A stretch of DNA of 64,000 nt from Prostheceraeus crozeri (taxonomy: Eukaryota > Platyhelminthes > Polycladida > Euryleptidae): the NCBI GenBank assembly GCA_907163375.1, contig CAJQUW010005707.1, forward strand, positions 1 to 64,000, given 5' to 3'. Below the pieces are notes generated by a model. The model did not search any database. It had not been told where the DNA came from and saw only the letters and a program-made list of their open reading frames with translations. Positions 34,838 through 45,880 of the stretch are shown here, piece after piece. Within the stretch, counting starts at the first letter, position 1; every line of letters begins with the position of its first letter. A program made the translations under genes and the position numbers.

Positions 34838-37752
34838 TAGGGTGGACCAGAAAAAAATTTCTCGATTTCAATGTTCCCACTTCACTAAAATGTGCCACTT
34901 AGTGAGAAAGTGACATAGTAAAATTTTCAGGAGAATTGGTCAACGTTAAGTGGTGCCTCATGGTCATCAAATTTTTTTTTATGAAAATGAGTAGTATAAA
35001 GTGCTAATTTGGTGTTATATTTCATTGAAAAAAATAATAAAGAACTTATAGCCAACACTTTCCAGCTTCGCTGTCAGTCTACGTTCAGTTCATAGGCATT
35101 CCGCCTTCGTTTGGCTTAGCTTGGCTTCCCCTTGCTCCTCGACCACCTGCAGGAGGCACTGGCGCTATTGCTCATCCCGGGTGACTTGTAACAGATACAC
35201 CAGTAAATTTTAAATGTAGAAAGATCCAGGGACACTTGTCCATTACCAACCTTCCTCGCGAGATCCTCTATATTCTTTACAGAGCGCTCAGCAGGATCGT
35301 TCACACACTGAAGCCCTTTGATGGCTTCAGCCATTCAATGAAACTCGCAGTGCTGAGGCCACTCTGACCCAGGTTTACCAGCCAGTCCCGCTGAAACCCA
35401 GGAGGTGGAATGGGGTCCATCTCCTGCCACTCACAAAGTCAACCAGACGGGTCTCCATCGTGATGACCGTCGGGAAAATGGGTTTCCCTTTTCGCAAGTT
35501 AGCGGATGCAACAGGATATTGGCCGCAGCATCCTCTTTGTCTCCGATGATGAAGGAGTCTGAGAACAAACAATCCAAACACAGCCAACTCCGGAGTGAGG
35601 TACCACAGGTGCCTTCTAAGTACATCTCTGACCGCACCTCCAACAGCCGGTTCCACAATGTAGTATCTGATGAGATCTTTCTGCAGCACGAGATCCGCAG
35701 CCGTTGGCTCTTGAGTGTCAACTAAGACAGGGCACTATATACAGCATAGCCACAAACTGCATGAAGCGGTGGAGTTTTGCTACGAATTCCGTCGAGTAAT
35801 CAAGCTGTCTGCTGAAGAGAAGCATTTTCCGCAGTGCAGGATATTCGCCATCCAGCGAGAGTGATGGAAGACACCTGGTTTCCTGAACTTCATTTCCATA
35901 TCCTTGCCACCAAGAAGCGAATATGCGATTTCTGCCGCTTCCTTGTAGTCTTCGCGCAGCAATCGGCTAGTGTTGGTCAGCAATTCCCTCAGCTGCAACA
36001 GCACAAACGTTCGCCGGATAGCCATTCAAATATCACGTATCTCCAAAGTTGACCAGTTTCTATTGTTGAGGGTCAACCAGAAATCCTTGAAATCTTTGTT
36101 GGAGGGTCCGGTAGTTTTACCGAACACTGCTGTTCCAACCCGACGTAGCAGGAGCTCCAGGACATGGTAACGGCAGGCCAGCCACATCAGCTTCCTATTG
36201 AGCATCCACTCCTGGATCACGTAAGTCCCACCATGTTTCCTAGTGTTGCTGGCTGTTGTGTCAAAGGAGAGGGTAACAAGACCATCTTCCAGCTGCCAGT
36301 CCTGTACCGCATGATGCACGACAGCTGCTTGGTTTGCACCGCTCGATGAGTCCACTGTGGGAATCGCCAACAGCTTCGCCCCTCCTTCCGCGCTCACCAC
36401 AACTCCAATCCTGTCTAAAATCTTACCATCCCAGTGCACCACCAAGTTCTTCTTCTTCTCCCCAATATAGTTTTCCTTATGTGTCTCCGCCACCTTCTCT
36501 CTCACCTCCTTTCTCGACTTTGTTGCAATGGATGGCGATATCACAAAATCATCTGCCGTGGCAGTCGATGTCTTGATGACTGAGGCAACTGTGACATGTA
36601 GCTGCCTCCTTGAAAGTCCGTGGCGGTCAGCACTCGGAATACAGACTTCTTCTGCGGTCAAGATCTTCTTCGGCAGCTTCACTGTCACACAATCCTTCCC
36701 TGTCTCAGCCTCTGACTCCTCCTCTTCTTTTTTTTGGCCTCTGCTTCTGTGATGACATTTCCGCTAGTCTTACTGTCCTGTGATGTCCAGCTGCACCAGA
36801 GCATTCTGCGACTCTCTCCGTTGTATCTCCTTCGTCCTCCTCTCCCACCATGCCTCCTCTCTCTCAACCTTTCTCTTTCTTTTCGACATCAATGCTTTGT
36901 TCACCTCACCCATCTTCAAGGACCTCACGCTCCTCTGATCTTCGAGGAATTCAAGATCTTCTTCTATCTTGACCATCCCTTACAGCCTGTTGTGAGAGAT
37001 GTCGAAGAGTGGTCTAGAGCACTACAGGGCTGGTCTAGACCACTCCGGAGCTCCTCTTCCCGCTTCAGCTGTGTATCAGTTTTTTTTTGTATCAGTGATT
37101 TTTTTTCACCATTCGCAGCCGCTCGTAGAGCTTCAATTCAGATGTGGTGATGTGCTTCTGCTCACGTGTTGGAAGGTGTCGTCCGGACATGCGGTCGGCT
37201 ATTCAAACAAAAGCCAACCATGTCTTCTGATTGGCTACAGCTTTGAAATTCAAAATAACGAACAGAAAACTGAAACTTGAAATTGATGTGGCCCTAGAGT
37301 GTCGAGGTGTGATTGCCACTCACGAGCCACCACCTACAATTGGATTCGCGAGTTAGATGCAACCCCCTTGACCGTTGGAGTTATGAAAAATGCCTTAACT
37401 TGGCGAGGGTTAACCTTTAAATACTTATAGAAAGTACAGGTAAGCTTATCTGAGTTACTTTTACATATCTCAGCAAATATTACTCCTCTATCCTTCCCCG
37501 ACACATTAAAGTCATGAGTGGACTTATCTTGCCCTACATTCCACTCAAAGTTCGAGAAAAGGAGTAAAATTGAAAAAAATCGAATTCTTTGATATTCGAC
37601 TTTTTGATGACCTTGAGGCACACCTAAATGACCTCGGATCGAAAAGTACTAGTGAAGACTTTTGATTTTCTCCTAAAAAGGAACATTTTCCCGGGGTGGG
37701 AAGAAAGATTGGAGATACTTCATTTTTTCCTATGGGAGCTTGGACCACCCTA
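34838..37752 (-). mobile_element. DDE transposon with perfect 8-bp target duplication, 2.9 kb
   Basis: GTGTACAT at 34830-34837 is repeated exactly at 37753-37760. The ends inside are TAGGGTGGACCAG and, in reverse complement, TAGGGTGGTCCAAG. An 8-bp duplication is shared by hAT, P and some other superfamilies. The TAGGG tip and the protein's order of motifs look most like hAT, but this is not settled. The whole coding region lies on the minus strand and is higher in GC than the flanks. Confidence 0.85.
35116..36976 (-). pseudogene. broken DDE transposase of the 8-bp-duplication element
   Basis: Coding runs from about 36976 down to 35116 in several frames. The order is a charged coiled N-terminus (WWERRTKEIQRRES); a shift near 36780; another at a run of eight T at 36728-36735; then a 220-codon segment with a candidate first Asp in VVHWDGKILDRIG and second in LSFDTTASNT, the latter followed by LMWLACRYHVLELLLRR. 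These resemble the D..N and C..H blocks of hAT-like cores. An in-frame TGA at 36026-36028 interrupts the segment before RRTFVLLQLREL and FRKPGVFHHSRWMANILH. After further shifts, RRHLWYLTPELAVFGLF (35375-35689) supplies a candidate Glu. I know this protein type as widespread and mostly unnamed in invertebrate genomes. The copy is inactive, though decay is moderate. Confidence 0.7.
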
Positions 37753-37789
37753 GTGTACATATATGTAATTTGAAAGTCCTAAACCTTAC

Positions 37790-37865
37790 TCTACAAAGGA
37801 TTGAATCGAGGTCACTCGCACGCAGAGCAAATATTCAAGCATAAGGCCAATACAACGGTATAAAA
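37790..37865 (-). repeat. tRNA-derived SINE head, copy 1
   Basis: The minus strand reads GGCCTTATGCTTGAA (A-box-like), then TTTGCTCTG, then CGATTCAATCC (B-box-like, compare GGTTCGANTCC). The spacing is as in a tRNA promoter, but no acceptor stem can be formed, so I take it as a decayed SINE rather than a tRNA gene. It is related to the copy at 39861. Confidence 0.45.
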
Positions 37866-38858
37866 GTATGACGTTTCTCAAGTCATTCGATCAATTTCTG
37901 AAGCACTCACTGCTCTCCCATCTGGAGACTCATGTGTGTTGACACGTGTGTATAGTTGGAGAACGAGGCACAGTTGTTGAAGAAGCATTGCGAGCGATCT
38001 GAGCTACAAAGCAACAACTCAAAGATTGTTTCGATCGCTATCACGAAGCATCAAGTACAGCAGTTACCTGCAGTTGGGAGCATAGCGATGAAGAGCGTCC
38101 AACAATTCAAGTATACATGGAATCAACTGTGAAGACAAGAGGCAGAAGTGAACAAGAAAAGAAGCAAGAGCACGTTTGGTCATAGCCATAGACGCCATTC
38201 ACCAGCTTGTGGATACATGGAAGGGGAGAGTTATCAGCCTGCGCCTGAGGAAACAACTTGTGAGGAGCTTGATATGAGATTGCGTCGCATCGCAATAAGC
38301 TCCCGCGAAAAAAAAGACGAAAAAAAAAAGTTTTTTTTTTTTTCGGCGCGGCGCGGCGCGCTAAGCTGCTGGCTGCTGGCAGCCCGAGGATACCGTGTGA
38401 TGAGCGAAAGCAAAGTGAAAGAAACAATGTACGATATCGAAATTCAACAAGTGAACCCTGCACGAGCTCAACCATTGAAGAAATTAGTGAAAAACAGTCT
38501 ACAGAAAACAGAAATCCAACTCAATTTTAGTGCACACGCAAGCCACGTGGCAATATTCCTTTCAGAGAGCAACAAATTTGCGATTCAAAGGTTCACAAAA
38601 ACTGGAATCTCCCTCCAACTCGGCTTATATGGTTTTTGCCTTCAGTGGCCGCTAAGTCGTCCAATCAGAAAGATAGCCGTCTGTAGAGTGATAATTTCAA
38701 TGAAAGTCAAAGCTCTCATCAGTTGAAGATATTTGAAGTCCTCGCTATTGAAGCCTCTGTGACTCTGTGATCAGGGTAACCAGCTCAGCTCGTCAAAGGA
38801 CAGATTTTGGTCCGGTGGTGCAGAATGCTAATTGTTCCAACTATGTCCGAGGTGGAAC
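37866..38858. other. no certain gene; low-complexity A/T runs and a GGCGC run
   Basis: A plus frame of 192 codons (38148-38726) is open through A-runs, a T-run at about 38330-38343 and GGCGCGGCGCGGCGCGC. Its N-terminal part is basic. The minus strand is open too (38107-38475). The composition of the middle is repeat-driven and I recognise no domain, so I do not call it. Confidence 0.4.
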
Positions 38859-39396
38859 CATAGAATTAGACTGCTTGTTTCTCTCAGTCGTTGCTTTCTA
38901 GAAAGACAGAATCATATCTCGTTTGCTATAATGAAATGGCGCACATCACACACTATCTACGGTCAGACAATAAGTCGTCACTGAATAAGCAATGAGCCTC
39001 AGACAGCAGCCAGTGGCGTGAGTGTCATACACATCAAGTTCTTCGTTCAGTCACACTTCGCTGTCACAGAACCATTCATTGATGAATCCTACGAAGAGAT
39101 GGAATGAACTAAATTTCTCACGCCTGCCGACTTCTAAACAGAGAATCTGACGGAACAACATTAACGAGAAAACTTGTGCGCAATGATCTGAATTCTTCGA
39201 ATTTGAAAGAATTGCGACAATCGAAGCATTTTGGAGGAATTCACAGTAATCCGCAAGCAACGAACGACTTTTTTCCTATCTCTGTAAGGTATTAGAAATT
39301 CCTTTTCACTCACTTACTAAGTTCCACCATGTGCCATCGCTTTGAATTAGTCTGCACTTTTAGAAAACTGAAACAGTTAATAAATCTAATTTTGTG
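38859..39396 (+). mobile_element. hAT-type MITE family C, copy 3, perfect 8-bp target duplication
   Basis: GGTGGAAC flanks both sides (38851-38858, 39397-39404). The ends are CATAGAATTA and, in reverse complement, CACAAAATTA. Internal landmarks shared with the other copies are GAGAAAACTTGTGCG, GACAATCGAAGCA, GTAATCCGCAAGC and CCTATCTCTGTAAGGTA. Confidence 0.85.
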
Positions 39397-39404
39397 GGTG
39401 GAAC

Positions 39405-40749
39405 TGCTTCAAGTTTGCCCTTTGCTATCTTCGCTATTGAATATATCTTAAAACATAAATAGCCGTGATATGTACCCATATATGATTTCTGCTTACTGTT
39501 TTTGCTATTCAATCAGTGTGTCGTCATCTACACATGTGATGAAAAATGATAAAGTGCATATGGAAGTTCTCTCCTTTCAGCGTCAGTCTATTTCCACCAT
39601 ATATTTTCTCTTCATCTCATTATGACGAATGGCGATGATTGAACCTTCAAGTACTTTAAATTGTCAGATACTATTTTTATCGAATGTCAACGACATGTTT
39701 TCTGTATCATAAAATGTAGGATTTTGACTTGTGACTTTTGGCTTGCAGTGCAGTTTCGTGCCTTTGGTGAGTAAAAGATGATTGAATACTGACTCATTCG
39801 AAGCATTTGTAAAGCGCTTAGCAAGTACATGTATATTCCAATCTTAAAAGACTTGATCTGATCCCAACGAGATTTGAACCCAGGGTTCTTGGATACAGAG
39901 CGAACACTCCAACACAAGGCCACTTCATTGCTCAAATTACCCATGAAAATGTTGGTTATTTCATGCTGAAAAGTAAGTAAAGAATGCATTTGTGGACATC
40001 TCTCTTAATTGAGCTATTCGTTGGATGAATTCTAATAATTAGGGAAGCCTACAACTCATTGTAAAATAGACTAACTGAATACCCTTCAGCATATTGCTCT
40101 GAATCCCATAGCCAAGCAATTGGTTTTTCCAAGGTTTGTCGAGGTGGAAGGTCAGAGCGAGATATGAGCCTATAGTGTTAAGTTTTTTGTAGAATATATA
40201 ATAGCAGCTTCTTGAAATAAAATGAAAGTCAGAGATTGCCTTTCCCAAGTCTCTTGTGTGTTTTAAACTTGGCCAGCAACAAGAAGATGTCAACATGAAG
40301 ACAAATTCATCATTTAATTTTCAGCAATGATATTCACCTTCCAATATCGCATTAGCTAATTTGTTAGATTTTCCCATCAAAATGTGTTAATTAAGTCAAT
40401 GGAGCTTCTTTGAAACACAGCTACGAAATCTCCAGAATCTCTCGCTATAGCAATGAGGTAAGCTTGTCAATTAATCAACTAAATGTATCTACATTGTTGA
40501 ATGCACACGATCGATGAGGTAAACGAGACGTGTTTCATCTTTTACAATGATAGAAAATTGCTGCATTTTTATTTACACTGTATATTCAACAGACGGCGAC
40601 ATTGCAGCAATGTTAATGCGATATCTATGCGACTTATTTAGCGAATGTAGTCAAGTATTACAATCTTCATTTCTTGAGATTTCTCTATCTTGTGGAAGGT
40701 TATGAATTAAAAGCAAGGGAAAATGTAAAATTTCTGTTCGCCACAATAT
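39405..40749. other. no gene; one SINE head
   Basis: AT-rich spacer containing the SINE head at 39861-39930 and nothing else I can support. Confidence 0.5.
39861..39930 (-). repeat. tRNA-derived SINE head, copy 2
   Basis: The minus strand has TGGCCTTGTGTTGGAG (A-box-like), TTCGCTCTG, then CTGGGTTCAAATCTC (a good B-box). The same order and words as at 37790 point to one SINE family. No acceptor stem is seen. Confidence 0.5.
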
Positions 40750-40756
40750 ATGAATC

Positions 40757-41930
40757 CACAGAATTAGATTCATCTGCGCGCGGTTCGGTTTCCTAGAAAG
40801 GAAGAATTGTATGTAGCCTTAGTATCGAAATGGCACATCACCGAATTAGACAATTTGCTCCTTTTCGAATGGATAATTGGTGTATCGCTTGCTATTAGAA
40901 ATGGCAAACAATAAGCTGTCAGCAGAGGACACCAGAGCCAGTGAGAGATGAGTGCATGCTGTGATATCACTTCGCACGCACCGAAACACACATCCCTGTC
41001 TTGGCTTCGATTCAATGTATGCACTATACAGTGAGCAATGCCGAGGAGAGGATGTGAAGTCATCAAGTAAACTAATTTTCGTACGCCTGCTACTTTCTTT
41101 AATAATGATCGGAAGGGCCAACATTATGGAGAAAACTTGTGCGTAATGATCTGAATTTTCGAATCTGAAGGAATTTTGGCAATCGAAGCACTTTACTGGA
41201 TCTCACATTAATCCGCAAGCGACACATGACTTTTTCCCTATCTCTGTAATGTAAGGTACTAGGAATTCCTTTTTGCCTTCTTACTAGGTTTAGGGTTATA
41301 TTTTCGCCCTATTCCCAAAACATATTGATTGAAAAAACGTAAAATGAAAATGTTGAATATGATTATATTGTGAAAATAATAAATGGTGCAAACAATTACA
41401 GACAAGGACAGACACTACGGTCACGTGTATATGACAGATCCCAGCACAGACAGATCAGTGTCTTCGAGAGAGACCGGACAGTGTGGTGTGGTGCAGCAGT
41501 CCCTCGATGATGATATTCGCACTGTAGAATGAAAATAGAAATCAACAGCACAGCGATCGCCTTCGCGCTTCGCTTGAGAGACTGAGGACCGCGTTGCGGC
41601 GTTGCTTTAAACCGCGTTCAATACGTCTGTGAAGATTGAGGGCAGCTCAATTGGTTTGGTCATCCATTTTCTGTTGTCTTGATGTGATGGAAGTCTGTCG
41701 TCATGTCATTCATGTAGCTGACAAGCTGACTGAATGATGCTTGCATGACATTGGAACATGCCGCGGAAAGTTTTATTGCCTAACAGGAATATGGATTGCT
41801 CTCACAAAACAATAAAAAAAAAAAATAAAAAAAGAAGACAAACAGCTGCACTAGATTCCTGTGCCGTCCATTTAGTGCTACTCACACTTCTAGCAAACCG
41901 AAGCATATAAACAAAATATTTAATTCTGTG
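40757..41930 (+). mobile_element. hAT-type MITE family C, copy 2, split by a 561-bp insert
   Basis: The ends CACAGAATTA and TAATTCTGTG are perfect inverted 10-mers. The flanks TATGAATC and CATGAATC agree at 7 of 8 positions. The body is colinear with copy 3 until CTTCTTACTAG (41287), and resumes with ACTAGATTCCTG (41849) to the CACACTTCTAGCAAACCGAA block and right end. Confidence 0.8.
41288..41848. mobile_element. 561-bp insertion of unknown type in family C copy 2
   Basis: ACTAG stands directly before (41283-41287) and after (41849-41853) this stretch, which the other two family C copies lack, so it is a clean 5-bp target duplication. It starts GTTTAGGGTTATATTTTCGC and has an A-rich segment near the right end (about 41811-41836). 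A 5-bp duplication would suit an LTR, but the ends are not TG..CA and no second LTR is present. Confidence 0.6.
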
Positions 41931-41938
41931 CATGAATC

Positions 41939-42870
41939 TATCCTATCCCAAACTATAACCGAGAGCATAGTTGTACATCACCTTTCATTTTATGTTAGTT
42001 TAATGCCAAAACAGTCTGTCGGAACAGATATTCTTTCGGGTTGTAATGAGAATAATTCCCCACCTGAATCGGGGTTAATTATCGAAATCAATGTTAACAT
42101 ATTCGTAAAATAGATGTCACTACAAAACTACACATATGTCGCTCTACCGTTAAAAGAGTTAATGATGAAACCTTCACTCACTAGTCCCCTTAGATTACCT
42201 AGGAAAATATTTTGAGATATCTATCATGCAACCGTTCGTGAAGCATCCTACGAATTTACCTCTACCGGAGCAAGAAAGGGTTAGACGATCCCCTAGCCCT
42301 GCATAAGCATGGCGATACATGACTTCTTCTATGATTTTCTTTACAAACAGACTGCAGAGGTACATTTTGTTATCGCATGATGTTGAATAAGGTAATGCGA
42401 CAAATGGTGTGGATCAGAGTGATGACTTGTGTGATGAATAGACAGGATGACTTATTACCCGTCAAATTGTGAGTGACTTTCATTTCCGACGATCTTTCGG
42501 ATGATGAAATGTATGACGTGCTTTGGAGAATGCGGAACACAAAACACATGCGGAGTCTTAGACGTTTGCAGTACGGCCGTCTTGGTAACTACTGTCAGCT
42601 TCATTGCCTTAATAGTGCATTTCCTGTCAATATTCTGTTTCAAGTCAATCCGATTAACACATGAAAGAACATATTTATTTGACTGTTCTTCTAGAAGCGT
42701 TTTCAGGTGATTTCACAGCTACCATCCGCAGATGTCATTTAACTGGAACAGGGGTGACGCATGGCATTCAAACAAGATGTATTTCAAAGGAATATATATA
42801 TATGTGATGACTACATTGCATCTCATTCCGCTTGCGTTATAAAAGCTCACTAAACAACTCATGATATGTC
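41939..42870. other. no gene recognised
   Basis: AT-rich spacer. Two overlapping short plus frames (42473-42664, 42501-42710) show no family signal. Confidence 0.5.
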
Positions 42871-42874
42871 ACAA

Positions 42875-45800
42875 GGTTGGGTCCAAACTTGGACTTGGGT
42901 ACCCCCCAAGCCCAAGATTAAATCTTGGGGTATCCCCCAAGACCCAAGACCAAAATTAATCTTGGGTCCAATCTTGGGTACCCCTAAGATTGGACCCAAG
43001 AGTGGCTATTACATGAATTTGTTGATGCGGAATTGAGACCATATTAATATCCAGCTAAAAGTTTTAATTATCGGCGTAGGTTATCTCTGGGCTCGATATC
43101 ATCAACCCTGCTTACGTCTACAGCCTTATAATTTCCTAATTAGAACAACATGCATGACTAAGCTACATTCCTTACAACATGTCTGATCGAGAAACGAAAC
43201 ACACATAACATAGGCCTCGTATAAGATGAAAATAGCAGAAATGTAGATATAACGACATTTTTACTAATCGTAAGAAGCAATCATCAAAGTATGTTACTGC
43301 ATTAAATGATACCGATATCTTTCTATTTCTAATACATGTAGCTTAAAAGAGTAGAATAAACAATATAGGCAGAAGTTTTCAACTTTCAAGGCAAGAGGCT
43401 GTATGAACCAAGTTATCTACGAATTGTTGTAGGCTGCCAATTTAACAACATAAGCGTTATACAGCTATTGGTTCTATACATTGCATTTTCATGTATCATT
43501 TGTTTTATTTCACGCAAAATTGATATATACAAAATTCTAACACAATATGCATTTCTGCATTACATCTAGCTTAATGGATTAAATTCACAACTAGGCCATA
43601 GGTAATCAAAGCATAATTCAAAAATCTACTTAAACAAACTATGAGATAGACATTTGCGGCAGGTCTTTATCAAAGTTGATGATAGCACAATTTCATCATA
43701 GAAAGACCAATCGTGTGGATGAAGTAGGTTACATACTTACATGTACATGCATGTATTCGCCTCATGTGCTATGCCCCTAATGCAATTAGGCGGTCGATTA
43801 TAATTGAGTAAAATACGCTTAGATATCCATATTCAACATGTATATTTTTGCACTGCAAATTCTCATGTAATCAATCTGCGTAGATTACTTGGAGTAGATT
43901 TACCTGTAATGTGTTAGTGACACACTTAACGATTGAAAACAGTACTATGATTGAAATTGAAAACTGAGTTCTGAAGCGAAATGAAGTAAGTTAGTAAATG
44001 CTTGAAATACAGAAGATGATGAGGATTCAGAAGAAAAGAGAGAAATAAATGTTGACTTATAAAATTGTCTAGACTCAAACCACTTAACAGATAATACAGA
44101 TATTATTAATAATTAGAGATAATTAAGATTAGTTTTCCAACCCAATAACCAATAAAATAAACAAATAATACAGTGTGCAAATATAAAAATACATTGTTAA
44201 AAATACAATTTTCTGTTTTCTCGTGTGTGTTTTCTTGTGTTGGTGTTACATTGTTTGTTGTAGTTTCATTTATCCATTGTTGTAGCTTCATAGATCCATC
44301 TAGCACTTTCGACATTCTTTTGATCGAATACCTCGCTTTGATGTAGGCTTTTATCTGCTTTTTTTGCCTTCGACCTGTTTTTTTTTTTTTTGAACCTCCT
44401 TGGCCTGTCGCTTGTACAGTCGAGTCGTACAAGCCGTCGTAAAGAAAGTGTTTCGGTTCATCAACCGGGTTTTTTTGCGTCTTTTTTATATTTTTCATTT
44501 ACGTTTATTTTATATTTATGAATCCCCATTGGGCATTTGGCAGCGTTTTCCCCAAAACAGCTTTGCACGCAGTCGCTGTACGTATTCAGATAAGATATTG
44601 CATATTATCAAATCATCTGTGTCTCTGTTCGTCCGTTAATCTTTTAATCGACGAATGTACGGGGATCATTCTGGCAATCTCTTTCTGTCTGGGTCGGGTT
44701 TTTTCTGGCACACTAAAAATCCAAACGCTTGTTTTTTACATTCTTATTTTAAAATTATTTCAAATCACTTCTTTTATCATTCCTTATCATCATGTTAAGT
44801 GAAAGTCGTTAATCATGATGAATAATAGAGTTCCATAAGTGCTCTGTTCTCTCCAATGACTAACAATAGAAATAATGTTACCCGCTCTGAGCTGATTTTC
44901 TCTTCCCAAAGATACCATTGAAATTCTTTCTCTTCTCTTTTTCTAGATGGCATTTGCAATGTTCTTTTCTTTGACTTTTACGTCTTTTCGTTGAGCTTTT
45001 TTTAATTCATCTGAGATTTTTTCAATCACGAGCACTTTTGAAATCACGAGCCCTTTTGAAATCAAATCCCGTAAAAATAGAAATTTTTCCAATTTAGCTG
45101 TAGCATCGCACCCAGCTGTAGCATCGCACCAATGCCTTTCAAACAGTTCTGGCGGATGTACCTGACTCCAACACCCCATACTTTTAACACACAGTAGAGA
45201 ATATGGTGTTGATTTTCTTCACATTTTTATATACTTTCAAACATTACGTCCTCATCTTATTTCCAGTGTCATGCCAGGTGACAAATACTTATTTTCCCAT
45301 TCTTTCATTAGTCAGTAGCTAATTCTTTGATATATCTATTATCGATATTTCAGTTAACTTATGTCTCTGACATTTTTACAAATCTCGACGTCATGCCTAT
45401 GTCATTATTAGTCAATCAGAAATAATTCAAAATGCTGGACATGTTTTTTAATCTGTTTCGTCATTCCTATTCATTTTATGAAATATATCCAATGAAAGGA
45501 TGCTTGCTTAGATAATTAAGCTGTTTCAAATCATTCGACTTTTATATGTATACACAGCACAAAGTCTATCATATAATACCGTGCGAAATTACGCGTAGTA
45601 TTCGAGAATACCGTTCTTCTCATACACGTAATAAATCTACGTGTATGTACTTCGCTATCCAGTGATAAAATATATTCGAGTAAGCTTACATGTAGATGAC
45701 TTGCTATGACATGACGTGGTCATATACTTCGGCAGAATTTTTCCAAGAAAACCTCAAATGATCATTCATGGTCAATTTCTTTACTCTTGGGGTGGTACCC

Positions 45801-45877
45801 AAGCTCTTGGGTACCCTCCCCCCCCAACACTACCCAAAACCCAAGAGTGAACCCAAGACCCAAGATCCAACCTTGAC
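42875..45877. mobile_element. unclassified inverted-repeat element with CTTGGGT-rich ends, 3 kb
   Basis: The left end reads CAAGGTTGGGTCC. The reverse complement of the right end reads CAAGGTTGGATCTTGG. Both ends are packed with CTTGGGT or ACCCAAG words over about 100 bp (42876-42985, 45785-45877). This layout resembles the subterminal arrays of the CACTA-like elements here, but the tip is not CACT and no target duplication is visible. Coding-like sequence lies inside on the minus strand. Confidence 0.5.
44106..44498 (-). CDS. hypothetical basic protein with one C-terminal membrane segment
   Basis: A 130-codon frame on the minus strand. The middle is strongly basic (GSKKKKTGRRQKKQIKAYIK), followed by a polar linker rich in T and N. 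A long hydrophobic stretch near the C-terminus, VFLYLHTVLFVYFIGYWVGK, could span a membrane. I recognise no family. It lies within the CTTGGGT-ended element, so it could be cargo or part of a decayed longer gene, since neighbouring frames upstream (44500-44750, 44943-45179 minus) also look partly coding. The AT-rich 3' end may make the hydrophobic stretch fortuitous. Confidence 0.25.
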   Translation of the reverse strand: MKNIKKTQKNPVDEPKHFLYDGLYDSTVQATGQGGSKKKKTGRRQKKQIKAYIKARYSIKRMSKVLDGSMKLQQWINETTTNNVTPTQENTHEKTENCIFNNVFLYLHTVLFVYFIGYWVGKLILIISNY

Positions 45878-45880
45878 CAC

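Noticed and set aside
38148..38726. 192-codon plus-strand frame
   Set aside because: The middle is made of A, T and GGCGC runs, the opposite strand is also open, and no domain is recognised.
39861..39930. A functional tRNA gene
   Set aside because: The B-box is good but no acceptor or anticodon stem can be drawn; a SINE head explains it better.
41288..41300. GTTTAGGGTTA resembling a telomere repeat
   Set aside because: One unit only, at the edge of an insert; no array.
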